Positions 1-10,764 of a stretch of DNA of 64,000 nt are shown here, in pieces. Made by a program: the position numbers and the translations under genes. A model generated the notes under the pieces. It had not been told where the DNA came from. It did no database searches and saw only the letters and a list, made by a program, of their open reading frames with translations. Position 1 is the first letter of the stretch, and every line of letters starts with the position of its first letter. This DNA is from Girardinichthys multiradiatus (Eukaryota > Chordata > Actinopteri > Cyprinodontiformes > Goodeidae), in NCBI RefSeq assembly GCF_021462225.1, contig NC_061804.1:41231975-41295974 (forward strand), read 5' to 3'.

Positions 1-1506
1 GCACCACAGGAGACGGTAGTGGTTTGTGAGGGTCATCATAACTTTCCTAAGTAATAAAAAGAAAGGAAAACAATAATGATGAAAAAAAAAAAGCTTTTTT
101 AAACACAAGTAACTGAATTCTGTGATAGAGCACAAGTCATTTCTTTAATTGGAGATTTATGGTAAGAACTTCAAGCAAACCTGAAAGAAAAGAGAAAAAA
201 ACAACAACAGGATCTAAATAATGTCCCAAAACATATTAACACAATTGACAAAAACATGAACATGAAAAAAAATGAAGAACAAAACAGTTAAATGCCAGCC
301 ATTAACAACAGAAATCAGGTAAAGATCGTCTCATAATATGTTAAATAGGGAGCATAGGTTTTTTTAACCGCTTTTTATTTTGAGAATTATGGTTACACTA
401 ATATTTATGTTGAAAAAACCTTTTTTGTCCTAGGCAGAACATGCTGTCATTGTTTTCATTGGTGAAAATATAAAGACAATGCAAAGTAACAAAAGTGAAC
501 TGTTGACTGAATTAACCAACATTGGTTCTAGCCACGTCAAAGGCTGAACTTTCATCAGAGATGTTCAATTTAACATTTAATGGCAAAGCCAGACATTTTC
601 ACAAGTTTTAAGGGAAATAAATTAGCCCAGAATTTAACCAATGTCTTGATTCTTTCCCTACACACACTACGTTTGCATCATTTGAAGTTCTTTTTTATTG
701 CTCTTTCTGGTGAAATCGTTTAGTTTGACTTATAAAGTCCTAATGTCATGGCTGTTACTGTTCTTCCAAGAAGAGAAACACATCTGACCAACAGATGCAA
801 CAGTAGGATCCAAAGAAGCCACAACCAGAGCCAGATCAGTCAGCAGAGAACAGGAAGGAATTGACAATTTCAAAGGGATTTGATTTCTAGTTAATACATT
901 TTCAAGGCAGAAGCAACTTTAAAGACCCGATTTAAAAGTTCACCACGATGCAAAATTGTGGCTTTACGAGGTAAACCTCTTTGCAACAAACATCTAGGTT
1001 TCTTTTGTGTTTTATGTAAAGAAGGATACAATTGAGAAAACATCTGATGGATATTTTATGGATGATAACAATAAATAATTCACTATGTATCGGCAATAGA
1101 GGAGATGTTACAATCTCTGAGAGATAATACATCCTATTTGGTTTGGTTGTAAAGCTTGGTAATAGGTCCTTTGATCAACAGCTCATAGATCAGACAAGCA
1201 TTTATATTTTTTAGGAGAACTGACGTTTGTGACTTGACTGACGAGTTTTTTTCTTTATCCAGGATTTTAATATTTCAGTCGTCTTACTTTGATATGACCA
1301 AAAAGCAGCTGAGCCCAGATAGGCACCGAAGGAAGCAACCTTCCTATGTGCAAATTAGCCAGGTTAGCTGACGCCTGCTAGGATCTTCATCTTAGCTAGC
1401 GTCCGATATAACATTTTTAACACTCAATTACTTTCTACGACAAAACAAAACTATTACAGTTCAGAACACTAGTGCATTCGCTTCAAAGACAACCGTAAAA
1501 ACCCAC
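1..1506 (-). other. hnrnpl: hnrnpl intron 1 (partial, runs off the left edge)
   Basis: This AT-rich stretch follows the GT donor at the end of the hnrnpl exon-1 candidate on the minus strand. I see no RRM-coding exon in it and no repeat I can name. The sequence at 1290-1420 is more GC-balanced but has no long open frame. Assignment as intron follows only from the exon call next to it. Confidence 0.5.
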
Positions 1507-1590
1507 CGTTGTCATGCCGCCTTCTTCAGTTTTCTGTCTTTTTGTCGCTCTGCCGCCTTCGCCGTAGTATCGGGATGCAGTAGCAGCCAT
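1507..1590 (-). CDS. hnrnpl: hnrnpl exon 1 (start of heterogeneous nuclear ribonucleoprotein L)
   Basis: Read on the minus strand from the ATG at 1588-1590, this gives 28 codons beginning MAATASRYYGEGGRATKRQK and followed by an acidic/glycine stretch, then ACG|gtgggt as a splice donor. The pattern RYYG, then GGRA, then K-R-x-K-T resembles the N-terminus of vertebrate hnRNP L, before the first RRM. hnRNP L is a nuclear RNA-binding protein that recognises CA-rich RNA and regulates splicing and mRNA stability; that role is known for the family and cannot be seen here because all RRMs lie outside the window. The ATG has a purine at -3 and G at +4. HNRNPLL is less likely because its N-terminus lacks the RYYG...GGRA pattern. 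The exon is short, so the call rests on a 28-residue resemblance plus synteny with slc8a2. Confidence 0.68.
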
Positions 1591-1760
1591 GTTGTCCTGT
1601 CCACTTTACCGGGCTTGTGCTGCATTTTAATTGCGTCGGGAAAATAGACGTTTCATCAAAAATGTTTCTTTTATACAACAACCAGAATTTGTCTTAAAAT
1701 AATTTGACAGTGTGTTTTCATGGGTGTAATTTCTACCCATACATAACAATATTTGTTTTC
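1591..1760 (-). promoter_or_regulatory. hnrnpl: Putative promoter / 5' UTR of hnrnpl
   Basis: The bases directly upstream of the hnrnpl ATG on the minus strand hold several CpGs (1550-1640) in an otherwise AT-rich region, and have no clear TATA box. This fits a housekeeping-type promoter and short 5' UTR. The transcription start cannot be placed from sequence alone. Confidence 0.3.
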
Positions 1761-2546
1761 AGTCTAATTAACACATCCAATTATCTTCACATTTCTGAAA
1801 AATACAAGAATGAAATCTCATAGTGATCAGTGAACGCAGCAGAACTACGAGTGCCGCATTGCCATTGGCTACCGTATTCTGTCAATCGGCGAACCCGAAG
1901 CCTGTGGGTGCGCACCATTTGGCACCCGGCGAGGCAATAGACGCGCTGGATAGGCTTCTATTTGCATATTTTAAACGGCGCGTCAGCCGGGTCATACCCC
2001 AGGTGTTCCCTTTAGATTCACTGGCAGGAGGAGAGGCCCCCCCGTCTTTGACCACGTGACTGACATAAACATAAAATTTTGGTGACAAAGGTGTCTTGAG
2101 TCAGGAGATCTCTGCTAGTTTTTGTCTCATTATTACTCATAGTTTGTTAGTAGTTAAACATGTAACAAGCTAAGATGTCAGACATGTCTCCCATTATTCA
2201 AGAGGAATACTCCTCCCACTCCAATTCTCATCATTTATATCATGGTCATCCTCTGGCGCCTGTCGAAAAAACAATAGCATAGTATTTGCAAGTCATGAAT
2301 ATACAGTATATAGTCTGAATGAATGGCTTAAAAATGTACAGTATTATTTGTATTCTCAGGCCTAAACTACCCCTAACTGTAGCCATGTACTTAAGCTTGT
2401 TTGCATGGTTAGTGTGCCACTTTTCTGAGTTCTGAACTTTGCTGTCTTTTCTACAGGAGTTGTAACTTTCAAGTTCACCCTGAAATGTAATAGTCCAAGA
2501 AACTGCTAAAAGGGAGATGCGTCATGGACTCCAAAGGCCCCTGTAG
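1761..2546. other. Intergenic DNA, no feature recognised
   Basis: A short GC-richer island lies at 1820-2060, with open frames on both strands (78 and 68 codons) that overlap and match nothing I know. They are read as chance open frames in a GC-rich patch or an old repeat. Confidence 0.3.
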
Positions 2547-3080
2547 GCATGTCAAGCGGACAGTCACTGGCGTTGACTTTGCAGCAATCCCTCATACTGA
2601 GCATGCATGTAGCGACAGTGGAGAGGAAAAACTCCCTTTTCACAGGAGGAAACCTCCAGCAGAACCAGGCTCAGTGTGAGCGGCCATCTGCCACGACCGA
2701 CTGGGGGTTTGACAGAACAGAGCAGAGACACAAAAAGAACACAGAAGCACTGATTCAGGAGTACTTTCTATGGGAAGGAAAAGTCAATGTTAATGGATGT
2801 AGCTCCTTTAGTTGTTTCATCTTGAAAGAAAAAACAGATAAACTCTGAGCCAGTTTTCAAGATTAGAGTCTGAAAGAGAGCACATAGAGTTTGTTACAGT
2901 AAAAGCTGTCAATTGCCATGTCTAGGATAGAGACAGGGTTAAACACTGTAAGACAGGGCCATGTGGATCATCTGTAGAGGGTGAGCATTAAATTGTTGCC
3001 AGCAGTGACACCTCCAGAAAGGTATCACAGGTAGATACAGAGTCAGGCCAGGTGTAGCTTCTAGGAAGAGTATAAGAGTG
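2547..3080 (-). repeat. L2-type LINE 3' UTR fragment (tail copy A)
   Basis: This block is a near-duplicate of 18960-19500 in the same orientation, and of the reverse complement of 58200-58680 and 59750-60190. All contain the same landmarks in order: the dense block around AGCAATCCCTCATACTGAGC, the purine-rich GGAGAGGAAAAACTCCC, and the CCAGGTGTAGCTTCTAGGAA end. At 58200-58890 the block follows an L2-like reverse transcriptase gene, so it is its 3' UTR. The 99-codon open frame here is not a gene. Confidence 0.75.
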
Positions 3081-3774
3081 ACTATCTATCAAAATAAGGT
3101 TAGTGACCACACCATTTGGTAAAACAGTTGATAATATAGTGACATTTGGCGTGGTTTTAGTTAATAATTATTAATGATAATTGACTAGTGTTGAAGCACC
3201 CCCCCCCCCCCGAGGGGTCTTCTTGCGTGTTCGTTTATTCACCGTAAGCTGAAAGAATTCACACTTATTGAAATAACACACTCGGACACCGTTATATTGA
3301 ATGTAAGTACCTGGCCTAGGGAAGCTCTCTCATGTGGTAACACAACACACACCGAGACGACTTCGGAGCTTCTCCCTGGGGCCATTGCTTTTATTGAAAC
3401 ACACATGAAAATAGGCAGCGCCCTGTCCACAGTTTTTTCACACAAGTAGTCACGTTACACACATTTTCCTGCCTACCATATTAGGACATGTTCCGGTCTC
3501 ACAGCTGCATTCCGTATCTACTGATATAAGCAGGGAGTAACTCTGTAGTTACATTATCACTAATTTTCCCACACATGCAGTTCTTCAGTATTTTCTGCTT
3601 CATCACACTCAAGGCCAAGTTTGTGCAACAACAATTCTGCAGGCCACAATGTCTTATACTAACACAGGTTATACATTTTATTTCCCACACTGTTTATGAA
3701 CATAATAATAATTAATGCACACACATAATATATCTCCACACTAGCTGTAATTGTTAAGTACTGTGAGCCCAATA
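3081..3774. other. Intergenic DNA with a 13-base C run
   Basis: Holds a homopolymer of 13 C at 3199-3211. The sequence from about 3215 to 3700 is not recognised; its two short minus-strand open frames (68 and 63 codons) have no family features. Confidence 0.3.
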
Positions 3775-3915
3775 ATCACACCACCAGAGTGTATCTTGGA
3801 TCTCTATTCATAAGAAATGATTTTTGGTTAGAATTTATTTCTTCTGAATTAAGATTTTTAATTACCGTATAAATTTTGAGAAATATTTATAATCAATAAT
3901 CATAATCTCTTACAC
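3775..3915 (-). repeat. Fragment of a dispersed repeat also found, inverted, at about 35985-36115
   Basis: Both sites carry AAATGATTTTTGGTTA or its reverse complement, followed at similar spacing by an AT-rich stretch and ATCAATAATCATAAT. The two copies are in opposite orientation and clearly diverged. The family is not recognised; the longer copy lies in slc8a2 intron 3. Confidence 0.5.
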
Positions 3916-4583
3916 CACTTTCCATTCAGAATGAGTGAAGTTAAATGTTCTGACATTTCATGAACAAATGTATTACTTCTTCATGAACAGAAGGAAGATA
4001 GTAACAAAACAAACAAGGTAAGAGAAATGCGAGATACAAATTTACGTTGTATGCATTAACAGTGTTCATAGATTTTTTTTAAGAGTCCGAAATTGTACAG
4101 TTTTAGAACCTTCACAAAGAGGTCAAAAAGCAGTTTCCTCTTCATTGTTTTACTCTTATGAATCTGAAACTTTGCAAGAAATAAAATCAGTTGATAAGAA
4201 ATGTTTTTGATAGTGCATGCATCCATTTTTGCTGTGCGATGTAAAGTGTTTCTTCTTTCTTTTATTACATTTCCAGTGGTTTTGTAGCCTACTGCCCTCT
4301 GTGTTTTGCACCAAACCTCAGCACCAAGTATAAATGCCTACAGTGCTTGTTCAGGCTAGCACGCTGTCACTGGAATCCTGCGCAATACTGTGAAGCGCGA
4401 CTATAACTGAGCCTTAAAGGGTTTGAAAAGCTACAGTAAGGAGTTCTAAGAAAACCGTGGATACAGCCTGAAAATTTAAACAAGCACACCTTACAGGTCC
4501 CTCCCCCTTGCTCTCAGCCGTGCTTTTCCTTCACCGCTCCTCTCCAATAGCGGAGCCTGTCGTGAACCCCTAGACAAGTAAGT

Positions 4584-6360
4584 TAGGGTGACCAGATGTC
4601 CCCGTTTTGGACGACCTGTCCCTGGTTACAGATGTCCCTGGAAATTTCCCAGATTTTAGCGTTTTGTGAATGAGAAAAAAAATGTTTTATGTATTCTGTT
4701 GTTACGGTAACCAAGCGTAGGCAGCGCGAGTGAACATGTTGTGCGCACAGACAGCTGTTACAGCAGATTTTTGCTCTGCTGTTAACGTTACAGACCAAGT
4801 AGAAGAAGAACTAAGGGCACCTCCTTGGACTGAGTTGTCCTTGCCATGATGAAGGTTTGGTTCGGAGTAGGAAATGTTACTAGTGTTGTCAACATTCGCT
4901 GTGCCCAGATTGAAAAAAAGGGCTGTGTTTTGTTCTACTAAAGTTGAGATCCAAAATGCAAATGAACCATGAACCGCAAAAGGCAAGACAGGAGTGCAGG
5001 GAGTAGCTGCAGCGTGAGTGAGGTAGAGAGGGAGAACTTGATTAAAAATGATTTAAAAAATCTATTTTTAAGTGCTGCCTGATTTGGGAAAGTGCAGCGC
5101 TACAGTGTCAACAAGGATTCTTAGAAGGGAGGTTGTTTTTAGAATTGATTAACGACCTTTAGTTTATATTTTCAGAGCTAGTTATTAGTTGTTTTGTTAA
5201 TTTAATGTGATTTGTGAACACAGACTTTCAGGCTGAGGGGTCTTTGTCTTCTCACTTTGGACATGAGAAAGTTCCTAATGAAAAAATAAACAGGGAAACT
5301 GAATGAGGCAAGAACTGCATGAACTGAGAATTAAGACAAGCTGTTATATGAGCTGTAGCTCCAAGTAAAAATTGTTGAGTTTCTTTGCTAAATATAGCAA
5401 TTTTGACATTTCCTCAGCTGAGGAAACTGTAACGTCAAATAATTAAAGAAATTCTAATATTTATGAGATTATATTAGGATTACCCTAGTTTCTCATCTTA
5501 AAATATCCAACTTCTAAAGAGTATTTGAAACAGAAATCTTATTTTATTTGTTAAATTGTAATTTGTAAGAATATTATATGTTCTAATGTTTTTGCAGAGG
5601 ATTGTGGTTATATGTCCCTGTTTTAGAATAGTGAAAGACTGATAGAAGAAGAGAGAGGAGATAAATAGAAAGACAGTTAGAAAAAAAGAGGAAGACCAGA
5701 GGAAAATGGGAAGAGTTAAAGAGCTAGGAGGAAACTAGACCGAAAGAGAAGTAAAGCTAAGAGAAGGGAAAAAATATGTTGAGTGTTAGAAAGAAAAAGG
5801 AGGACAAGGAAAAAAGACATCACTACTACTGTTACTTTATTCATTTTATTACTCTTAGGAAATGCTAACAACAGTGTGGATAGACACCTTCCTGCTATTA
5901 GACTAGATTTTTATTGTCATCAGTCAGTCATTCATTTTCTACCGCTTATTCCATAGTGGGTCGTGGGGAAGCTGGTGCCTATCTCCAGCAGTTTATAGGC
6001 GAGAGGCAGGGTACACCCTGGACAGGTCGCCAGTCTATCATAGTGCAACACACAAACCATGCACACACTCATTCATACACCTAAGGGCAATTTAGAGAGA
6101 CCAATTAACCTAACAGGCATGTCTTTGGAGTGTTGGAGGAAGCCCATGCACAGGGAGAACACACACATGCACAGGGAGAACATGCAAACTCCACGCAGAA
6201 AGACCCCTGGCCAGGAATCGAACCCAGGACCTTCTTGCTGCAAGGCAACAGTGCTACCAACTGCTACCACTGATTTCATTGTATCTTGATAATAATTAAT
6301 TCTTTTAATCTCCAAGCTGGAAATGTCCCCGGATTTGATTTAAGAAATCTGGTCACCTTA
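4584..6360. mobile_element. Non-autonomous hAT-like DNA transposon, about 1.78 kb
   Basis: The ends are inverted copies: TAGGGTGACCAGAT at 4584 and its near reverse complement ATCTGGTCACCTTA ending at 6360. Flanking 8-base words (aagtaagt at 4576-4583 and tagtaagg at 6361-6368) agree at six positions, as an aged 8-bp hAT target duplication would. The interior has no intact transposase, is purine-rich at 5630-5820, and carries a second, unrelated dispersed repeat at 5915-6275. Superfamily assignment rests on the TSD length and terminal repeats only. Confidence 0.55.
5915..6275 (-). repeat. Dispersed fish repeat, copy 1 (inside the hAT-like element)
   Basis: This block is the reverse complement of 12425-12660: both hold the ACCGTTTATTCCATAGTGGG-like end, the block around GCCTATCTCCAGCAG, the TACACCCTGGAC block and CACCTAAGGGCAATTTAGAG. 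This copy extends further (to about 6275) with a short tandem of CACAGGGAGAAC (6148-6180). It resembles an abundant fish retroposon tail often annotated near RTE/Expander-type elements; the exact family is inferred. Confidence 0.55.
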
Positions 6361-6486
6361 TAGTAAGGGATGAAACATCAATGATATGCTTTACATTGAC
6401 TATGCCATGCCACAAACTTGGTCCTCAAATCATTAGCACAATGCCATTTCGCACAGCTGCAGCACAACAGCAAACTTGAGTTTAAA

Positions 6487-6825
6487 CCAACTAGTTCAAA
6501 AACACGTGACTTCTGACGCATTGACAACACGTTGACAACACGTAAACAACGTGTTAACAACATGTCTTAACACGTCAGGTGGTAATATCACCTGTGTACA
6601 AATAAAGGGGTCCGTTTAGTTTTTAACAAGCCCCATGATGATTAATGTGCCCCCTGCTGGTCAAACCCCTCAATTAAATTAAAATACGGAAAAGGTTCAT
6701 GTTGCTTTTCAGACATATGTGTTGTTTGCACATTAGTTTTTGACACATAGACAACATGTTCTTAACACGTTGTTTGCGGATTGTTTACGTGTTGTTAATG
6801 TGTCCCATGTTTTTGAACCAGCTGG
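6487..6825. mobile_element. MITE with long imperfect inverted ends, about 340 bp
   Basis: The left end CCAACTAGTTCAAAAACACG (6487) is matched by CATGTTTTTGAACCAGCTGG at the right end (to 6825) as an inverted repeat with three mismatches. Inside, AACACGTAAACAACGTGTTA-like blocks at about 6538 and 6755-6800 are also arranged inverted, so the unit can fold on itself. There is no coding potential. The superfamily is not determined because no clear target duplication is seen. Confidence 0.5.
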
Positions 6826-8270
6826 CTTTCCATAGCGGTGGTAGGGATTTTAGCATGACAAGAGCATGACTGACACTGCTAAGACATTCCTCCTGGCTCT
6901 GATTGTTTTTTTATGACCGGGAGCAGTGTATTTCTGCAAATGGCAGTAGGACCACTGAATATGTGAATATCTTGCTAAACGTTTCCCTTCACTGATTAAA
7001 TGCTAATGAAATGTAGGCTAACACTAGTCTGTAGCAGGGGACGCGTTAACCGTATATTTTCAGTTTTTGCCCGGTTATTTTAAATGGTGACATAAAAATC
7101 TGAAGGCCATCTGTTATTTTGACAGATTATAATTTACACCCCTGACCACTTGGTGACAAGTTAGCATATTAATTAGCTGTTTTCTCAAGCAATGCATGAG
7201 AAGGGACATGCATCCTTTGTCCCTGAGTGTCTGACGTTTTTTCAAAAAGCCCATAAAACAATGGTGTTGTAAAAGTTGTGAATAAAGAGGGACTGATCCA
7301 GGGGAAGATGAAGAACGAACAAGTGCAGGTGAGCAATTCAGGTCCATGCGGACCAGGAGGAAGTTGTGAGACTTTGCTCTGTTCAGCTTGTTCGGATTGA
7401 AAATTAATTAAAATGAATGAAAATAAATGGTATTGAATGTTTAGTTATTATTATAACAAAATATTACTTACCCCTCCCCCCCTTATACAGAGCAAATTAT
7501 TGTGGAGATGATGTTTTTCTTGGTGGCAGACCAAAAGCACCTTCCTCCATATATTTGGGCAGTGTTGAGGTAGGAAAACTTCACTGGCCGTCAGTTAACT
7601 CTTACATTACTCCTCACCTCTCATCGACTCTTTTATTTGGCACCCCAAAGGACAATCCTCAGTCAGCGATCAGTTGTACATTTCCACAAGTTTATTAAAA
7701 CCAATCTAAATTCAGAGAGGGAGACACCACACTTACACTGCTACCTGGAAAAGTCTGTGTGTTGTCTGACTTGAGCTGTGTTCCATTACATTTTATGTCC
7801 CACGTTGCTGTGCAGCACCTTTTTTTCAGTTACATACACAATCATTCTATCTGTGGATGTCTCCCCAGCAACACCATGAAAAAACAGATACATTTCATCA
7901 TTTAATAAAATAATTGTTTTGCACATCTTCAGGAAGTTGGAATAGTTATCAGAAGTTCCGACCAGCACAGAGAGGAATGGCATACCTCCCCACATACACG
8001 CCCGGCTCCTCATGATACAGACAGAAAACACCTGCAAGCCCTAAACCATGAATAATAAACACTCATTGTTATGATACTATAGGCTAATGTTAAGGTTTTT
8101 TCTAACTATCAAAGGCATAACTAAAACCCCTAATTAAAATCAATCTATAATCAGCAGAGTCCCAAATATAGCTTAGTCTTAGTTACTAATAATAAGGCAT
8201 TTATATTTCCATAGCAGTCTTGAACATGTCTTTAGGTTAACTTAAAATATGTCTTCTTGTTTTTGACACT
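6826..8270. other. Intergenic DNA, no feature recognised
   Basis: I find no supported gene. Short open frames at 7114-7347, 7417-7698 and 7786-8037 have no family signature and no codon pattern. The right end passes into the Tc1 relic. Confidence 0.3.
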
Positions 8271-9604
8271 AAGTAATAGCTTTTTTCTTGCCACTCTTCC
8301 ATTACATCCATGACATGTACAGCTTATTGTGGTCCTTTGGACAGATAGTCTACTCTGGAACTCCTTCAGGGTTACCTCTCTGTGCTGCCTCTCTGATTAA
8401 TGCCCTGCTTGCCTGGTCTGTGAGTTTTGGTGGGCAGCCCCCTCTTAGCAGGTTTGTCGGGGTACCATTTGCTTTAGAAGATGATGGATTTGATGTTGCT
8501 CTGTGGGAACATCAAAGATTTGGATATTTTTTTAGGACCCCACCCGGACCTGTACTTCTCAACAACTTTGTCCCTGACTTGTTTGAAGGGCTCGTTGGTC
8601 TTCTTGGTGTAATATCTCTTTCTTAGTGGTGCTGCAGCCTCTGGGGCCTTTCAGAAAACATGTGTACTGACAGATCATGTGACACTTAGGCTACGTTCAC
8701 ACTGCAACTTGAAGTGACCCAAATCCGATTATTTTGCACGTATGCGACCTGTATCCAAACTTTTCATGACAGTCTGAACGACACAGATCCGATTTTTTCA
8801 AATGTGACCCAGGCCACTTGGATATGTGGTCCTAAATCTGATACGTATCTGATCTTTTCAAATGCAACCAGTGTCTGACCGGCCAGGTCGCATTCATCCG
8901 ACTTGTACGTCATTGATACTTGACAAACGTCACTATTCTGGGTCCTGCTACGCGGAAAGCGGGAAGAAAAACAACAACCGTGGTGGACGTGGCTAATTTG
9001 TTTTCAATCTTCTTAAAAATATTGCGTTGTTGATGTGCTGGCTCTGGTTGGAAAACAATTAAAAACTCGCAAGATATAGTCCAACATTTCCATCCATATT
9101 TACTTCCGCAAACACTAAGCACGCTCGCTACATGTGACGTCACTGCGTCTTCTACTGCGCATGCGGGACACTCAAATTGTTTGAGTACAGTTCACACAGG
9201 AGATCACTACAAATCATACATATTTGGAAATGTGAACGACCACGCAAAAACAATTGAATTTCACAAACAAAATTGAAATTGAACATTAAGACCTGCAGTG
9301 TGAACGTAGCCTTAGATTGCACACAGCTTGACCTTATTTCACTAATCATGACTTTTGAAGATGATTGGTTGAACCAGAATGTTTTAGGGGCTTCATAGCA
9401 AATGGGGTGGATACATATCAGCAATTTTCTGCTTTTTAAAAATAATTTTTTACTTTTTTTATAAATATTTTTCTTATTTCACTTCACCAACTTAGACTAT
9501 TTTGTGCACCTCCATAACATAAAAAAAACAAACTATTAAATCAAAGGATGGAATGTAAGCAAATAGGTAAAAACCAAGGGGGTGAATACTTTTGCAAGGC
9601 ACTG
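8271..9604 (-). pseudogene. Tc1-like transposon relic (N-terminal transposase part and 5' terminal repeat)
   Basis: On the minus strand, 8640-8290 reads as a decayed Tc1 DNA-binding region: a stretch with RDKVVEKYRSG, KKISKSL, NIKSII, then PPKLTDQA and ALIREA, which follows the order of the paired helix-turn-helix domain of Tc1 transposases. The strand's 5' end is the terminal repeat AATACTTTTGCAAGGCACTG ending at 9604 and followed by TA (9605-9606), the Tc1 target dinucleotide. The same end appears at 17523-17542. The catalytic part is missing to the left, and the leader is interrupted by the MITE at 8689-9311. The open frame on the plus strand (8288-8626) is the antisense shadow of this relic. 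Confidence 0.6.
8689..9311. mobile_element. PIF/Harbinger-like MITE, 623 bp, nested in the Tc1 relic
   Basis: The left end GGCTACGTTCACACTGCA at 8689 has an exact inverted partner TGCAGTGTGAACGTAGCC ending at 9311. Both sides are flanked by TTA (8686-8688 and 9312-9314), the 3-bp duplication expected for PIF/Harbinger elements. Removing the unit restores a continuous Tc1 leader. It has no transposase; the two minus-strand open frames inside it are not genes. Confidence 0.65.
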
Positions 9605-9722
9605 TATAGAAAATGGACAGATGGATGAACTGTTGATGTTGTTGGAGCCCTTAACATAGTTTTTACATGTTTACTTTAAGCACACAAGCTTTAACTAAAT
9701 CCAATGAGGAGCTAAATACTTG

Positions 9723-9744
9723 CTGTGGATCCAATGTAAACACC
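9723..9744. repeat. Target-site duplication, left copy (22 bp)
   Basis: A 22-base word starting CTGTGGATCC is repeated without mismatch at 10660-10681, on the other side of the RTE-like element. Perfect identity marks it as the target duplication of a recent LINE insertion. Confidence 0.8.
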
Positions 9745-10659
9745 TCGTACTCGTACTCGTCATCTTCTGCTTTATCCGGGAACGGGTCGCGGGCAGCAGA
9801 CTCAGCAGAGACCCCCAGACGTCCCTCTCCCCAGACACCTCCTCCAGCTCCTCCAGGGTGAGCCCAAGGCGTTCCCAGGCCAGCCGAGAGACATAGTCCC
9901 TCCAGCGTGTCCTGGGCCGTCCCCTGGGCCTCCTCCTGGTGGGACGTTTCTGGAACACCTCCCGAGGAAGGCGTCCAGGAAATCCGGTATAGATGCCCGA
10001 GCCACCTCAACTAGCTCGTCTCGATGTGGAGGAGCAGCGGCTCTACTCCGGGCCCCTCCCGGATGGCCGAGCTCCTCACCCTATCTCTAAGGGAGTGCCA
10101 CCCTACGGAGGAAGCTCATTTCAGTCTCGTTCTTTCGGTCATGACCCAAAGTTCATGGCCATAGATGAGGGTAGGAACGTAGACCGACCGGTAAATCGAG
10201 AGCTTTGCTTTTCGGCCCAGCTCTCTCTTTACCACAATGGACCAGCACAGTGCCCCCATTACTGCAGCAGCTGCACCGATTCGTCTGTCGATCTCCCGCT
10301 CCATTCTTCCCTCACTCGTGAACAAGACCCTGAGATACTTAAACTCCTCCACTTGAGGCAGGAACTCCCCTCCAACCTGAAGAGGACAAACCACCCTTTT
10401 CTGGTCGAGAACCATGGCCTCGGACTTGGAGGACGTGATTTTCATCCCTGCCGCTTCACACTCGGCTGCGAACCGCCACAGCGCATGCTGTAGGTCTTGG
10501 CTAGAGGGGGCCAGCAGGACCACGTCATCTGCAAAGAGTAGAGACGAAATCCTCTGGTCCCCAAACCAGACCCCCTCTGGCCCTTGGCTGCGCCTAGAAA
10601 TCCTGTCCATAAAAGTTATGAACAGGACCGGTGACAAAGAGCAGCCCTGCCGGAGTCCA
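9745..10659 (-). mobile_element. Rex3/RTE-like LINE, 5'-truncated, 915 bp
   Basis: On the minus strand the main open frame (10637-10116) reads as the second half of a reverse transcriptase: it has the palm motif LLFADDVVLLAPSS (the F-A-D-D catalytic box), then SKSEAMVL, EEFKYL, and a thumb region with AKLSIYRSVYVPTLIYG. The frame then breaks, and the C-terminal part with RRPRGRPRTRWRDY is found in another frame (about 9940-9870). The 3' end is a short hexamer tail (gagtac units at about 9746-9762). No endonuclease domain is present, so the copy is truncated at its 5' end. A 22-bp direct repeat flanks the unit. RTE (Rex3) is inferred from the domain wording and the tail; the copy cannot move by itself. 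Confidence 0.75.
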
Positions 10660-10681
10660 CTGTGGATCCAATGTAAACACC
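10660..10681. repeat. Target-site duplication, right copy (22 bp)
   Basis: Exact copy of 9723-9744, immediately beyond the 5'-truncated end of the RTE-like element. Confidence 0.8.
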
Positions 10682-10764
10682 ATCGTTTAAAATATCTTTG
10701 TAATTATGACAATTAACAAATTACAATACAATTCTCCCTTTGTGATCTTAAATACATTAAAATA

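Noticed and set aside
2549..2848. 99-codon open frame on the plus strand, also found in parts at 18981-19199 and 58425-60155
   Set aside because: The same text recurs as the 3' UTR of an L2 LINE on the opposite strand; it is a repeat artefact.
8288..8626. 112-codon plus-strand open frame
   Set aside because: It is the antisense of a Tc1 DNA-binding region, whose motifs read on the minus strand.
9993..10493. 166-codon plus-strand open frame
   Set aside because: Antisense shadow of the RTE-like reverse transcriptase.
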